NCBI RefSeq assembly: GCF_014197245.1
Contig: NZ_JACIFF010000008.1
Coordinates: 124,001-188,000 of the forward strand
Direction of reading: 5' to 3'
From: Neolewinella aquimaris
Lineage (GTDB): Bacteria; Bacteroidota; Bacteroidia; Chitinophagales; Saprospiraceae
DNA: 64,000 nt
Below, piece after piece: positions 1 through 7,782 of the stretch; position 1 is the stretch's first letter; every line of letters begins with the position of its first letter. Both the position numbers and the translations under genes were made by a program. The notes below the pieces were generated by a model. The model saw nothing but the letters and a program-made list of their open reading frames with translations, was not told where the DNA came from and ran no database searches.

Positions 1-255
1 TTTACACTTCCACCCACCCGGCAATCACCCCGTCCTGTCTTGCGGATGATTTACCGCGGTCAGTCCATTGAAGATATCCACCTTAGCCTAAGCCGGGATG
101 ACAACACGGTTCGCCGCTACGCTACCGGTTTCAAACAAAAAGGGCTGACGGCCTACTTCGACGATAACTATGTACTCTACTGCGGCAAGCTTACCGAGCA
201 GCAGGAAAAGTTACTTGTAGATCACCTGAGCGACCACCTGCTGACCCGCCGATAG
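1..255 (+). pseudogene. IS630-type transposase, N-terminal fragment
   Basis: The frame is open from the window edge to a stop at 253-255. It encodes a helix-turn-helix stretch (GQSIEDIHLSLSRDDNTVRRY) followed by a linker and KLTEQQEKLL, the layout of the N-terminal DNA-binding part of IS630-family transposases. The DDE catalytic domain is absent: the sequence changes at about 240-255 into part of a KilA-N gene on the other strand. The true start lies outside the window. No terminal inverted repeat is visible. This is a remnant with no expected activity. Confidence 0.6.
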
Positions 256-487
256 CGTGAAAGTGTTAGAGTTCGAAGTGCTGGTAAATGCATCGAATTC
301 GATGTAATTAAAACTGGGGTTGTGTTTACGCTCCCAGGCTTCGATGAACTCCACGGTGCTTCGCGCCCGCATCCAGTTGGGCAAATTGATACGGGACTCT
401 CCCTTCAGTTTCGCCATGTCGGTCACGCAGATAAATCCGGACTCCTGGTCCATCCGGACGGGCGCGCCGTCAATCGTCAGTGTTCAT
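240..487 (-). pseudogene. KilA-N domain protein, truncated and frameshifted
   Basis: The minus-strand translation gives TLTIDGAPVRMDQESGFICV followed by TDMAKLKG, a WMR(A/N)R-like segment, EFIEAWERKHNPSFNYIEFD and an FTLSAGQ segment, matching the first half of the KilA-N DNA-binding domain. A GAGGAG motif lies just before an ATG at 487-485, but that ATG is one base out of frame with the domain and meets a stop after five codons. A one-base indel near the start therefore inactivates the gene. The C-terminal half is missing where the IS630 fragment begins (about 240-255). KilA-N proteins are often carried by phages and mobile islands. Confidence 0.7.
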
Positions 488-533
488 ACTCTCCTCGGTA
501 AGTCGAGGTAGCAAGATAGGGACTATACCGACT

Positions 534-906
534 TCACAATGCCGGAACGACTATGAACTGTGGGCGCTTGATTGGTATTGGCAAGAACTTAAATACCGCG
601 TTGTATTTCATTAACAATAGGGTTTGTCATAAGCGTCCCATTTTACCATTACCGTTCACGAAGGTGAGGGATAAACTTCATCTCGCAGTGGAATACGCAA
701 CTTTTTATGATGAGCGTGTCCTTGCCATTCTTTAGGTAGCTAAATAGATCTTTCATTAGATGATCTACGTTCCTGGCCGGTGGTGCCATATGAGCAACCG
801 CACTGCCGTTGAAGATTCCCACCGACTTGCTTCTGTATCTACCCGCCCCCTCAACTAGGCCCTGCATGTGCATTTTGTGTGCTCGTAGATAGAGTGTTCC
901 GCGCAA
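534..906 (-). pseudogene. Fic-family protein, degraded core fragment
   Basis: From about 906 downward the minus strand encodes MHMQGLVEGAGRYRSKSVG, HMAPPARNVDHLM, LFSYLKNGKD and IKSCVFHCEMKFI, the regular Fic-domain sequence leading to the HPFxxGNGR active site. There a one-base insertion shifts the frame. The next frame continues with FVNGNGKMGRL, then a stop where a Trp is expected, then QTLLLMKYN. The catalytic His is lost in the shift. The N-terminal part before residue LRGT is also absent. Fic enzymes transfer AMP or similar groups to proteins; this copy is dead. Confidence 0.75.
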
Positions 907-982
907 CTAAACACAACCAATAGTGCATCATCAGGCTATTTAAAAGCTGATAAATATAATATTTGGCTATTACAATAGCTAG

Positions 983-2116
983 ATGTATGTTTGTGACATG
1001 ATCAATAGGACCATCACCCCAACCATAGAAGACAAGATTGGTAGCGGGAAAGCCATCATGATAATCGGGCCTCGTCAGGTCGGCAAGACTACCATTATCC
1101 TCGACCAGTTGAAGGGCAAGGACTTCACCTTTTTCGATGGCGATGATCCTTCCATACGGACTGAATTAGATACGCCGAACACGGAGAAAATCAGGCGACT
1201 GATTGGTGGGAAGAAGATTGTGTTCATCGACGAGGCGCAACGGATTAACGGTATCGGCTTAACGCTGAAGATCATCACGGATCAGTTCAAGGATGTCCAG
1301 CTCTGGATCAGTGGATCTTCCTTATTCAACGAACTCAATGAACCCCTGACGGGACGAAAATGGGAGTACGAATTGTATCCCATCAGCTGGGAGGAGTACG
1401 AAAATCACGTAGGATATCTTAAAGCACAGCAGAGTCTGGAGAGTCGCCTAATCTATGGGATGTATCCGGATGTGATCAACAATGAAAATGGGCGAGAGAA
1501 AGAAGTGCTGAGAAATCTAGTGAATAGCTATCTGTACCGAGACATCCTCTCGCACGGAGAAATCAGGAAACCGGAGGTACTTGAAAAATTGGTGCAGGGG
1601 TTAGCCCTCCAGGTAGGTAGTGAAGTGAACTACAATGAACTGAGCCAGCTGGTATCCATTTCTAAGGATACGGTGCAACGGTACATAGAAATTCTGGAGA
1701 AGGGCTACGTCATCTTTAGATTAAGGTCATTTAATCGGAACGTCCGCAACGAGATTAAGCGGGGAAGAAAAATATACTTCTATGATAACGGCATTCGGAA
1801 TGCGATCATTGGCGAGTTTGGCAGCTTAGATAACCGGCAGGATGTAGGTATGCTGTGGGAAAACTTTTTAGTTTCCGAAAGAATCAAGCAGAATAGTTAC
1901 AAATTGACCTTTGCCAAATCTCACTTTTGGAGGACAGCCCAACAGCAGGAGATTGACTACGTAGAACAGAACGGCCTAAAGCTGAAGGCCTTTGAGTTCA
2001 AGTGGAATCCAAAAGCTAAGGCTAGGTTTTCCAAGACTTTTTTGAACACTTACGAGGCCGAAGGCAAGTTGATCAATCGGGATAACTTCAGGGAATTTGT
2101 GATACTGGAAGAATAA
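983..2116 (+). CDS. AAA ATPase with DUF4143 domain
   Basis: This is a 377-aa cytoplasmic ATP-binding protein of the AAA_14/DUF4143 type. The Walker A motif GPRQVGKTT lies near residues 29-37 and the Walker B FIDEAQ near 80-85. A winged-helix-like middle (ELSQLVSISKDTVQRYI) and the DUF4143 nuclease-like C-terminal half follow (WENFLVSERI, QEIDYVEQNG, FEFKWNPKAK). Length is usual for the family. An alternative start is the Met at 998. Its biological role is not established; such genes are common, often multicopy, and found singly among accessory DNA, as here. It is the only intact gene in the first 2.9 kb and has lower GC than the core. Confidence 0.85.
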   Translation: MYVCDMINRTITPTIEDKIGSGKAIMIIGPRQVGKTTIILDQLKGKDFTFFDGDDPSIRTELDTPNTEKIRRLIGGKKIVFIDEAQRINGIGLTLKIITDQFKDVQLWISGSSLFNELNEPLTGRKWEYELYPISWEEYENHVGYLKAQQSLESRLIYGMYPDVINNENGREKEVLRNLVNSYLYRDILSHGEIRKPEVLEKLVQGLALQVGSEVNYNELSQLVSISKDTVQRYIEILEKGYVIFRLRSFNRNVRNEIKRGRKIYFYDNGIRNAIIGEFGSLDNRQDVGMLWENFLVSERIKQNSYKLTFAKSHFWRTAQQQEIDYVEQNGLKLKAFEFKWNPKAKARFSKTFLNTYEAEGKLINRDNFREFVILEE

Positions 2117-2312
2117 AGAAAAATGCGCCGAACACCGCGCCCAGCGTCACCCGGGGCTGGGGGGGGAGTGCTGGTTTTGTTACCCGAAAGCCCGCGCGGT
2201 GCCTTCGTAGAATAAAAAGGGCTGCCCGTTGTCAATCGAGCATAAGACCTACTTTGTAACGTGCTCCTCCGAGTTGCTCTTTAGGCACCAAACCGTCACC
2301 AAATCAGGTAAA

Positions 2313-2646
2313 ATGCAACACGACCAGTCCTTCCCAGCGAAAAGTAAAAGTCCAACCCCCTTTATCCAGACCTACTTCCACGGCACCAAAGCCGACCTGC
2401 AACTCGGGGATCACATAGAAGCGGGGTTCAACTCGAACTAGGGGCGGAGAAAACGGTACTGCGTTTCGACTTCCTTGCGGTTGGCCTTGTGTTCAACTCG
2501 AACTAGGGGCGGAGAAAACAAAGCGAATGCGCGTAGTCGGTGAAGTTACCGTATGGGAGGGCCATCCGGAAGATCAGGTGCAAGCGATGCGGGAGGGCCT
2601 GGCGAAGCTAAAGGAAAGGGGAATCGACTCGCTGAATGATGAGTGA
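2313..2646 (+). pseudogene. arr: Rifampin ADP-ribosyltransferase (arr) with internal deletion
   Basis: The 5' part encodes YFHGTKADLQLGDHIEAGFN, the conserved N-terminus of Arr enzymes, which ADP-ribosylate rifampin. It stops at a TAG (2438-2440) where the family has Tyr after GFNSN. About 80 bp later an ATG at 2527 opens MRVVGEVTVWEGHPEDQVQA and MREGLAKLKERGI up to a TGA at 2644-2646, the typical Arr C-terminus. The middle of roughly 60-70 residues is missing. A 29-bp direct repeat straddles the gap (2426-2454 and 2491-2519). No activity is expected. Start chosen at the Met (MQHDQ) 20 residues before YFHGT. Confidence 0.75.
2426..2519. repeat. 29-bp direct repeat inside the arr remnant
   Basis: Positions 2426-2454 and 2491-2519 are identical, both reading GTTCAACTCGAACTAGGGGC plus nine further bases. 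The first copy belongs to arr (GFNSN stop GRR). The second sits directly before the surviving arr C-terminal segment. This arrangement suggests a duplication-deletion event. Confidence 0.9.
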
Positions 2647-2720
2647 AAACCGGGGTTAAGACGAGTTCTGCGAAAGCTACGGGATGTCTAAGGGGCGGCA
2701 TCGCACGAGGACTCACAAAA

Positions 2721-2795
2721 GGTTGAGGCGCTCTGCGCCGACCCTGACGTATAAAAGTGGACCGCAATGCAGGGTCGGCTTAGAAAGCCTCATCC
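2721..2795. repeat. Compound palindromic element, copy 1
   Basis: The arms GGTTGAGGC...GCCGACCCTG and CAGGGTCGGC...GCCTCATCC are complementary. Each arm also contains its own small hairpin (GGCGctctGCGCC on the left). The same framework occurs at 21874-21939 and 24373-24438, and as a half-element at 15097-15122. It is a REP-like intergenic element just upstream of the DUF1080 gene. Confidence 0.75.
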
Positions 2796-2903
2796 TTGGG
2801 GTCACCAAAAATGTGTAATTTTCGAAGCCTACGGAACCGACAAAGGGTTCGTGCCGTGGGTCTTCTTACCCCTTCCTTACAATCGCACCCAACGTTAATA
2901 CTA

Positions 2904-3560
2904 ATGAGACACCTTGTATTCTGCTGCCTTCTGCTTTTTGTAGCTACGGGCTGCAACACTACGAAATCCACGACCGCCACCGCCGACGACGACGCCGGAT
3001 GGATCTCCCTGTTCGACGGCGAATCCCTGACCGGCTGGAAAGCCAGCGAGAACCCGGCCACCTTCACGGTCGACGACGGTAGAATAGTCGCCCACGGACC
3101 ACGGGCTCACCTGTTTTATGTAGGCCCGGTCATGGACCACGACTTTAAGAACTTCGAATTCAAGGCCCAGGTGATGACGACTCCGGGCTCCAACTCCGGT
3201 ATCTTCATTCATACGGCCTACCAGGAAGAAGGGTGGCCAAACCAGGGATACGAAGTGCAGGTAAACAACTCGCAGTCGGACTGGCGGCGCACGGGCAGCA
3301 TCTACGCCTACGACGACGTACGGGAAGTACACGTACCCGACAACGAATGGTACACCCAACACATCATCGTGCAGGGAAAGAAAGTAACGGTGAAGCTAAA
3401 CGATAAAACGATCGTGGAATACACCGAACCCGACAATACGGAACGGCCGGCCGATGCGCAGGGCAAAGTCCTTTCCAGCGGCACGTTTGCCCTACAGGGG
3501 CACGATCCGGATAGCAAGGTTTACTTTAAGGATATTATGGTTAGGCCGTTGGGGGAGTAG
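2904..3560 (+). CDS. DUF1080 (3-keto-disaccharide hydrolase-type) lipoprotein
   Basis: This 218-aa lipoprotein has a signal peptide ending in LLLFVATGC (lipid-anchored Cys about residue 15). Its single DUF1080 beta-sandwich begins DAGWISLFDGESLTGWKASE and contains GSNSGIFIHTAY, NQGYEVQVNNSQ and GTFALQGHDPDSKVYFKDI, all typical of the family. Start 2904 was chosen because an upstream in-frame Met (2796) would bury the signal peptide and overlap the palindromic element. Members act on 3-keto-glycosides or other glycans in the periplasm or at the surface; the substrate here is unknown. It stands alone, with no partner dehydrogenase next to it. Confidence 0.9.
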   Translation: MRHLVFCCLLLFVATGCNTTKSTTATADDDAGWISLFDGESLTGWKASENPATFTVDDGRIVAHGPRAHLFYVGPVMDHDFKNFEFKAQVMTTPGSNSGIFIHTAYQEEGWPNQGYEVQVNNSQSDWRRTGSIYAYDDVREVHVPDNEWYTQHIIVQGKKVTVKLNDKTIVEYTEPDNTERPADAQGKVLSSGTFALQGHDPDSKVYFKDIMVRPLGE

Positions 3561-3732
3561 GTTGACCCGCAAGTCAGTTGGTCATAAGTTTCAGCACCCT
3601 TTTCGAGCAGCTCTATACGGCTGAGGATACCGGGTGCAGGTAAACCGGCAGGGGAAGGTAAAAGTCCATACTACTTATCATGCGCCAGCATATGGAGGAT
3701 GTGCCATATGGCACGAGCAGAGCAAACGGAAA

Positions 3733-4416
3733 CTAGTCAAGATAACCGTCGCCCCCACACTTAAGGCAGGAAATTCGCGCGTGGGCAGGTAGGTGACCAC
3801 ATACCGGGCAAATACTGCCATCGGACACGGATGGTGAGAACATTTCATCCACTATTGCATCTAAGAAAACACCCTTCAAACCGCCCTTTTCGTTCCAACT
3901 CTGTACCGTGTAGTGCGTATGTACCGCCTGCACAAATTCCCGGTTTCCATCCTCACCCAAAATATCGGGATGTTCCTGGATGATCGCCAGCGATTCGACG
4001 ATTACTTCATCCTGGTGAACCACCAGTTCATCATGACGAAGTTTGATAGCTTTCAGGGCATCCATATCCTCGCGCATCAGCTCCTCCAGCTCCTCCAAGA
4101 TTTCTGGATCCTGAAATAAATTCATGATACTTGCACCAAAAGTTATGACGCCGTCCCACTCTCCCCAACTGTCCTGACTGATCGCCATTTGATTTTTATT
4201 TTGACCCAGAACAACGAGCGCATCGCTCTTTCGCGCGTCCGGCACCACATCGAGGATGCTGGCGTAAATAGAATCACTTTCCTGTTTTAATAGATTGATT
4301 TCAAGGTTCAACCGTGACGACTCCAGCATTAAGGCGTCCAGCTTATTAGTTGGTGAATGCAAAAAATTACAGGAGAAGAGTATGACTAATGGCAGAGAGC
4401 AAAGTGCTAGTTTCAT
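3733..4416 (-). CDS. Lipoprotein with C-terminal zinc-ribbon-like CxxC pairs
   Basis: Family not recognised. This 227-aa protein has a lipoprotein signal (LPLVILFSC, Cys at about 16), then a predicted helical region with many Glu, Leu and Asp residues (EELEELMREDMDALKAIK). The C-terminus carries CPVCGHLPAHARISCLKCGG, a CxxC...CxxC pattern like a zinc ribbon. A metal-binding tail on an exported lipoprotein is unusual. The gene is AT-rich relative to the core, lies in an accessory stretch, and is divergent from the exported protein at 4724. Confidence 0.65.
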   Translation of the reverse strand: MKLALCSLPLVILFSCNFLHSPTNKLDALMLESSRLNLEINLLKQESDSIYASILDVVPDARKSDALVVLGQNKNQMAISQDSWGEWDGVITFGASIMNLFQDPEILEELEELMREDMDALKAIKLRHDELVVHQDEVIVESLAIIQEHPDILGEDGNREFVQAVHTHYTVQSWNEKGGLKGVFLDAIVDEMFSPSVSDGSICPVCGHLPAHARISCLKCGGDGYLD

Positions 4417-4723
4417 CGGAGGGGAAATGATGGGCGAGTTGTTACCAAATATAAGAACAGATAGCTAAACTTCCAATACCATAACACTTGAAATTCACCC
4501 TCTTTTCATCAGGAGTTGCGGACCGCAATACTACCCTGGCAACTAAATAAGCATCCACTACCCGAATCTCGCTAAACTTCCGTCAGCGGAAGAAACAACG
4601 ATAAAACTTGATACTGTAAATTATAGAATGTAATTAATTTTCTCCATTCAAACCAATACCGTTTGCATTGCATGTCTGTCGGCCGTAATTTAATTGTATT
4701 GAACACTGCAAAAACAGACGACT
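4417..4723. other. AT-rich intergenic region between divergent genes
   Basis: About 300 bp with no convincing ORF. It must hold the promoters of the divergent lipoprotein (left) and exported protein (right). A small perfect hairpin, TTGCGGaCCGCAA, is at about 4515. No RNA gene was recognised. Confidence 0.5.
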
Positions 4724-5215
4724 ATGAGGACCATCATCTTTCTCCTTCTTTTCGCTTTCGGAACCGCTTTGTGCGCACAGTCCGCCAAACAACTTCGCTT
4801 TCTTGAATCCATCGCTGAAACGCTGTATCAAGCCGCTCACCCGACCAACAATTACTTAGGGGGGCAGTACCAATGGCAGGAATACTCTGATGGTCAGGTT
4901 GCAACTCTATCCCTGTATGCTACCGATTCGTGGAACGGTAAACAAATTGGCACTGATATCGGCATTGTATTTCAGAACGGCTACATATCAGATGTTAAGG
5001 TGCTGGGTGATGAAGACTCTTGCGGCGTAGCTTGCTGCTTTACGACAGTAAGCCTAGTTAAGTCTATCGTGGTAGCCTATATGAATGATACGGCCAATAC
5101 TAGCTATTCAGAGTTAGCGGAGAAATCCAAACGAATCTTGGGGAAGTCCTTAGAAGCCTTATCCGGTAAGGAGTTGGTGCTGCTATGGCTGAACCTAGCT
5201 TACGCTGTTAGCTAG
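4724..5215 (+). CDS. Exported protein of unknown function
   Basis: Family not recognised. The 163-aa product starts with a cleavable signal peptide (MRTIIFLLLFAFGTALCAQS, cut after AQ or CAQ). The mature part has an amphipathic helix (AKQLRFLESIAETLYQAAHP), then a beta-rich middle (GQVATLSLYATDSWNGKQIG), and three closely spaced cysteines in DSCGVACC. The C-terminal third is helical. It lies in the low-GC stretch among decayed genes. The ORF is clean and the signal peptide convincing, so it is probably a real accessory gene. Confidence 0.65.
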   Translation: MRTIIFLLLFAFGTALCAQSAKQLRFLESIAETLYQAAHPTNNYLGGQYQWQEYSDGQVATLSLYATDSWNGKQIGTDIGIVFQNGYISDVKVLGDEDSCGVACCFTTVSLVKSIVVAYMNDTANTSYSELAEKSKRILGKSLEALSGKELVLLWLNLAYAVS

Positions 5216-5234
5216 CCGAGCCTATAATACGCAG

Positions 5235-5354
5235 AAGTAGTTTTTGGCGAAAATGGTTTCGTCAAGGGTTCCGGATCAGACCTTCTGAGCTATGAGGGTG
5301 ATCTTTGGTATTTAGCAACTGTCAAGAATGGCAGTTTCGCCGTCGTCATTGGTT
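5235..5354 (+). pseudogene. Short coding-like fragment without start
   Basis: One frame reads AEVVFGENGFVKGSGSDLLS then YEGDLWYLATVKNGSFAVV and a stop at 5352-5354. It has protein-like composition but no start codon after an upstream in-frame TAA. It looks like the C-terminal end of a lost exported or repeat protein. The origin is unknown and the call is tentative. Confidence 0.3.
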
Positions 5355-5590
5355 AGTGCCCATTTGGTACTTCCGCCTCCCGGCACAGAGACCGCGAAAG
5401 CGGTAGTGTCTGCGGGAGCTACACGCTCTAAGGTCCCAGTTGGTGGTTTCGCACTCGGGACAGTTGTCCTCGTCCTGAATTTCTTCTGGGGCGGCAATTT
5501 ATTCTTTCCCGCAAGAAGATAGAAAGAGGCCGAAGGCAAGAAGGGTGAGTGAGAAATAAATTTTTGTAAAAAGGGAGTCACTACCTGTTG
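5321..5590 (-). pseudogene. Decayed lipoprotein remnant
   Basis: On the minus strand one frame gives a good lipoprotein signal, FTKIYFSLTLLAFGLFLSSC followed by GKE and a stop (TAA). It then stays in frame as IAAPEEIQDEDNCPECETTN. Another frame takes over further on with APADTTAFAVSVPGGGSTKW up to a stop at 5321. No ATG precedes the signal peptide. The pattern is that of a small lipoprotein inactivated by a nonsense mutation and a frameshift. The rest of 5216-5816 holds nothing recognisable. Confidence 0.4.
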
Positions 5591-5816
5591 ATAACTATCA
5601 GGAGCGCATTTTGCATCCGAGCGGCAAAACAGGCAACGGATCGATACCCCCTTTGCTATTAGGAACATTTCTTAGCATTAGTCGGAGATCAGAATGGTGT
5701 ATTCCCCCACTTAAATTCCAACCCAAAGCAATTTCACGGCAGCCCATGCGTCATACTCAGAAAAAGAAACGGACGCTGAATGCAGCGGTGTCCCCTCCGC
5801 CCCTATACCTACCGAT

Positions 5817-6407
5817 ATGATTACACGTTTAACCGCTCTTTTTTCCATCCTTATCTGTTTGACCGCCTCCGGGTGCGGCAATGACGGAGAGGAAAACCCG
5901 TTCGTAGGCAAAACCTTCGAAGTATCCGCGATAACGTCCAAATCAGCGGTGCGCGGGGCAATCAACGACGGGGGCACCATCCGGCCGCTCAACGAGGAGG
6001 AGATGCCGAAATACAGTGGTTATTTTGCTTACAATGATGCCAACGACATCAGCTTTATCGGAACCCGGATTGCCTTCGTTTCGGACAATATGGTAGAATA
6101 CGGCAAGGGTGAGTTCGCTACGCCCTTCCCCTACCAGGTAACTAATCGCACGGCTACGGTCGATTTTAACCTTCCTAATGATCCTCGTTGGATACCCAAC
6201 CGGAATGATGCGTTGGTAATGGTCGACGACGGCAGCATCGAAAAGAGCGCCTTCCACTACCGACTGATGACCGACGAAGGCGGAACCCGCGGATCCGAAG
6301 GCGGGCAGTTCGAACCCAGCGTGATCGATGACCTGGAAGATCGCCTGACCGACGACGGGGACGTGTTTACCTACCAAACCATGACGTTCATCTACACTGA
6401 ACAGTAG
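5817..6407 (+). CDS. Lipoprotein of unknown function
   Basis: This 196-aa lipoprotein has the signal MITRLTALFSILICLTASGC, with the lipidated Cys at residue 20 followed by Gly and Asn. The mature region begins DGEENPFVGKTFEVSAI and is rich in acidic and aromatic residues in a beta-strand-like pattern (lipocalin-like size, but no family motif recognised). It is convergent with the Mn catalase gene. No operon partner is apparent, and its function cannot be assigned. Confidence 0.75.
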   Translation: MITRLTALFSILICLTASGCGNDGEENPFVGKTFEVSAITSKSAVRGAINDGGTIRPLNEEEMPKYSGYFAYNDANDISFIGTRIAFVSDNMVEYGKGEFATPFPYQVTNRTATVDFNLPNDPRWIPNRNDALVMVDDGSIEKSAFHYRLMTDEGGTRGSEGGQFEPSVIDDLEDRLTDDGDVFTYQTMTFIYTEQ

Positions 6408-6485
6408 GGCGCCGGCTTAACAATACCCCGCTCTTTCCCAAAAAAACATTGCGCCCGCGTCCCCGCCCCTGCATACAGCCGGCCG

Positions 6486-7340
6486 CTAGATCTTGTCCTT
6501 CAGCTTATCGATCATGCCTTCCTGCCCCTTCTGGACGGCGGCTTTCGGACTCGCCATCCCCAGATCGGGAATACCGCCGACGGGAACCATCTTTTCCTGT
6601 TTGAACTCTCCCTTGCCGTCGAAGCTGGTGCCCGATGACCAGCGCCCGGTGGGTTGGGGGACGCTGTCGTCCTTGCCGGTGGTGTAGAAGGTGTAGTTGT
6701 AGCCCCCCGGCTCCAGGCTCTGGTCGAAGTTGTTGGGGATGGGGTGGTTGTCGGACCCGCCGAGCTCCTCCCAGGCGGCGAGGAACTGGTTCTGGTGCAT
6801 GGTATCGCGGGCAATGAGGAAGCTGAGCATGTCCTTCATCCCCTTGTCGTCGGTCATTTTGTAGAGCTGCACGGCAAGCATGCGGCCGGTACTCTCGGCC
6901 ATTACGTTGGCGAGCATATCGGCGGCTACGTTCCCGCTGGCGTAGACGTGACTGCAGTTAAAGGGTACTCCGCTGGCGTCCACGGGCATGGCGGCCATAC
7001 AGGTTGAAATGGCGTGCTGTACGTTCATGCCGCCCATTGTAGCCAGCATGATGGGATCGTTGGCGGCCTTTTCCTGCTCCAGGGGGGCGCCCTCGAGGTT
7101 CAGGGCTACGGCCGTGGCCAGCATTTCGATGTGGCCCATTTCCTCGGTGCCGGTTTCGAGCAGCATGTCGCGGTACTTCTTCGGTCCGCGCGCCCCCCAG
7201 GCCTGGAACATGTACTGCAGGCAGACGCGAATTTCGCCCTGAATGCCACCGATGGCCTGCTGCAGGGCCTTTGCGAATACGGGATTAGGCTTATCGACCT
7301 TAACGTGATACTGGAGTTTGCCTCCGTCGTGGTAAAACAT
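6486..7340 (-). CDS. Manganese catalase
   Basis: This 284-aa ferritin-like dimanganese catalase splits hydrogen peroxide without heme. The metal ligands are visible: Glu36 in IQGEIRV, Glu67 and His70 in GTEEMGHIE, and a second pair in NVMAESTGRM and ARDTMHQNQF (about residues 148 and 181). The C-terminal extension after about residue 210 (SLEPGGYNY, GGIPDLGMASPKA) is usual for the family. There is no signal peptide, so it is cytoplasmic. It is encoded alone, convergent with the lipoprotein gene at 5817. One copy of the GC-rich word overlaps the intergenic DNA just downstream (6451-6470). Confidence 0.95.
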   Translation of the reverse strand: MFYHDGGKLQYHVKVDKPNPVFAKALQQAIGGIQGEIRVCLQYMFQAWGARGPKKYRDMLLETGTEEMGHIEMLATAVALNLEGAPLEQEKAANDPIMLATMGGMNVQHAISTCMAAMPVDASGVPFNCSHVYASGNVAADMLANVMAESTGRMLAVQLYKMTDDKGMKDMLSFLIARDTMHQNQFLAAWEELGGSDNHPIPNNFDQSLEPGGYNYTFYTTGKDDSVPQPTGRWSSGTSFDGKGEFKQEKMVPVGGIPDLGMASPKAAVQKGQEGMIDKLKDKI

Positions 7341-7535
7341 GGTGTAATTGGTTTGGGTAATTGTTTCCCCAGAAAGCCGACAATTACGGCAGGTGTTTCG
7401 TGTACACTATACTATGTAAAAATAAATGCCGCGCCTCAGCGAATTCACCGCATATCGTTCTTTTGCGTGGAGGGGCGGGGACGCAGGTGCGGTGCAAGAT
7501 GGGATAGCTAAATAATTTGGTCTCACGGCGAAGGA

Positions 7536-7715
7536 TTGCCCATCCCCCGCAGTCTAAGCACCAAGCTGCTTTACCCAATCCTTATATTCCCTTCCCCAAT
7601 TTTTGGCCTACTACTGCTCTTTGCTTTCTCCGGCTGCGCCGAAGCCGGCGGCACCTGGCTGGAACCCTTCCGCGGATCAACAGTGAAACGCGGGGTTAAA
7701 ATTTTCCTATACTGA
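7536..7715 (+). CDS. Possible very small lipoprotein or remnant
   Basis: A TTG-started 59-codon frame encodes a hydrophobic segment ending in a lipobox, PIFGLLLLFAFSGC, then AEAGGTWLEPFRGSTVKRG and a stop. Length after the Cys is only about 25 residues. It could be a genuine mini-lipoprotein or the head of a truncated one. The surrounding interval 7341-7782 otherwise holds only the divergent promoters of the catalase and mutarotase and one GC-rich word at 7472-7491. Confidence 0.3.
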   Translation: MPIPRSLSTKLLYPILIFPSPIFGLLLLFAFSGCAEAGGTWLEPFRGSTVKRGVKIFLY

Positions 7716-7782
7716 TCGCGGATCGGGTGCCAGAGGCTAAATTTACCGGCCTACCCATACTCGTTACCACCGCTATTCCCAT

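Noticed and set aside
5312..5668. 118-codon minus-strand ORF as an intact gene
   Set aside because: The signal-peptide-like segment is in a different frame from its downstream part, and its start region has no protein character; better read as a decayed lipoprotein.
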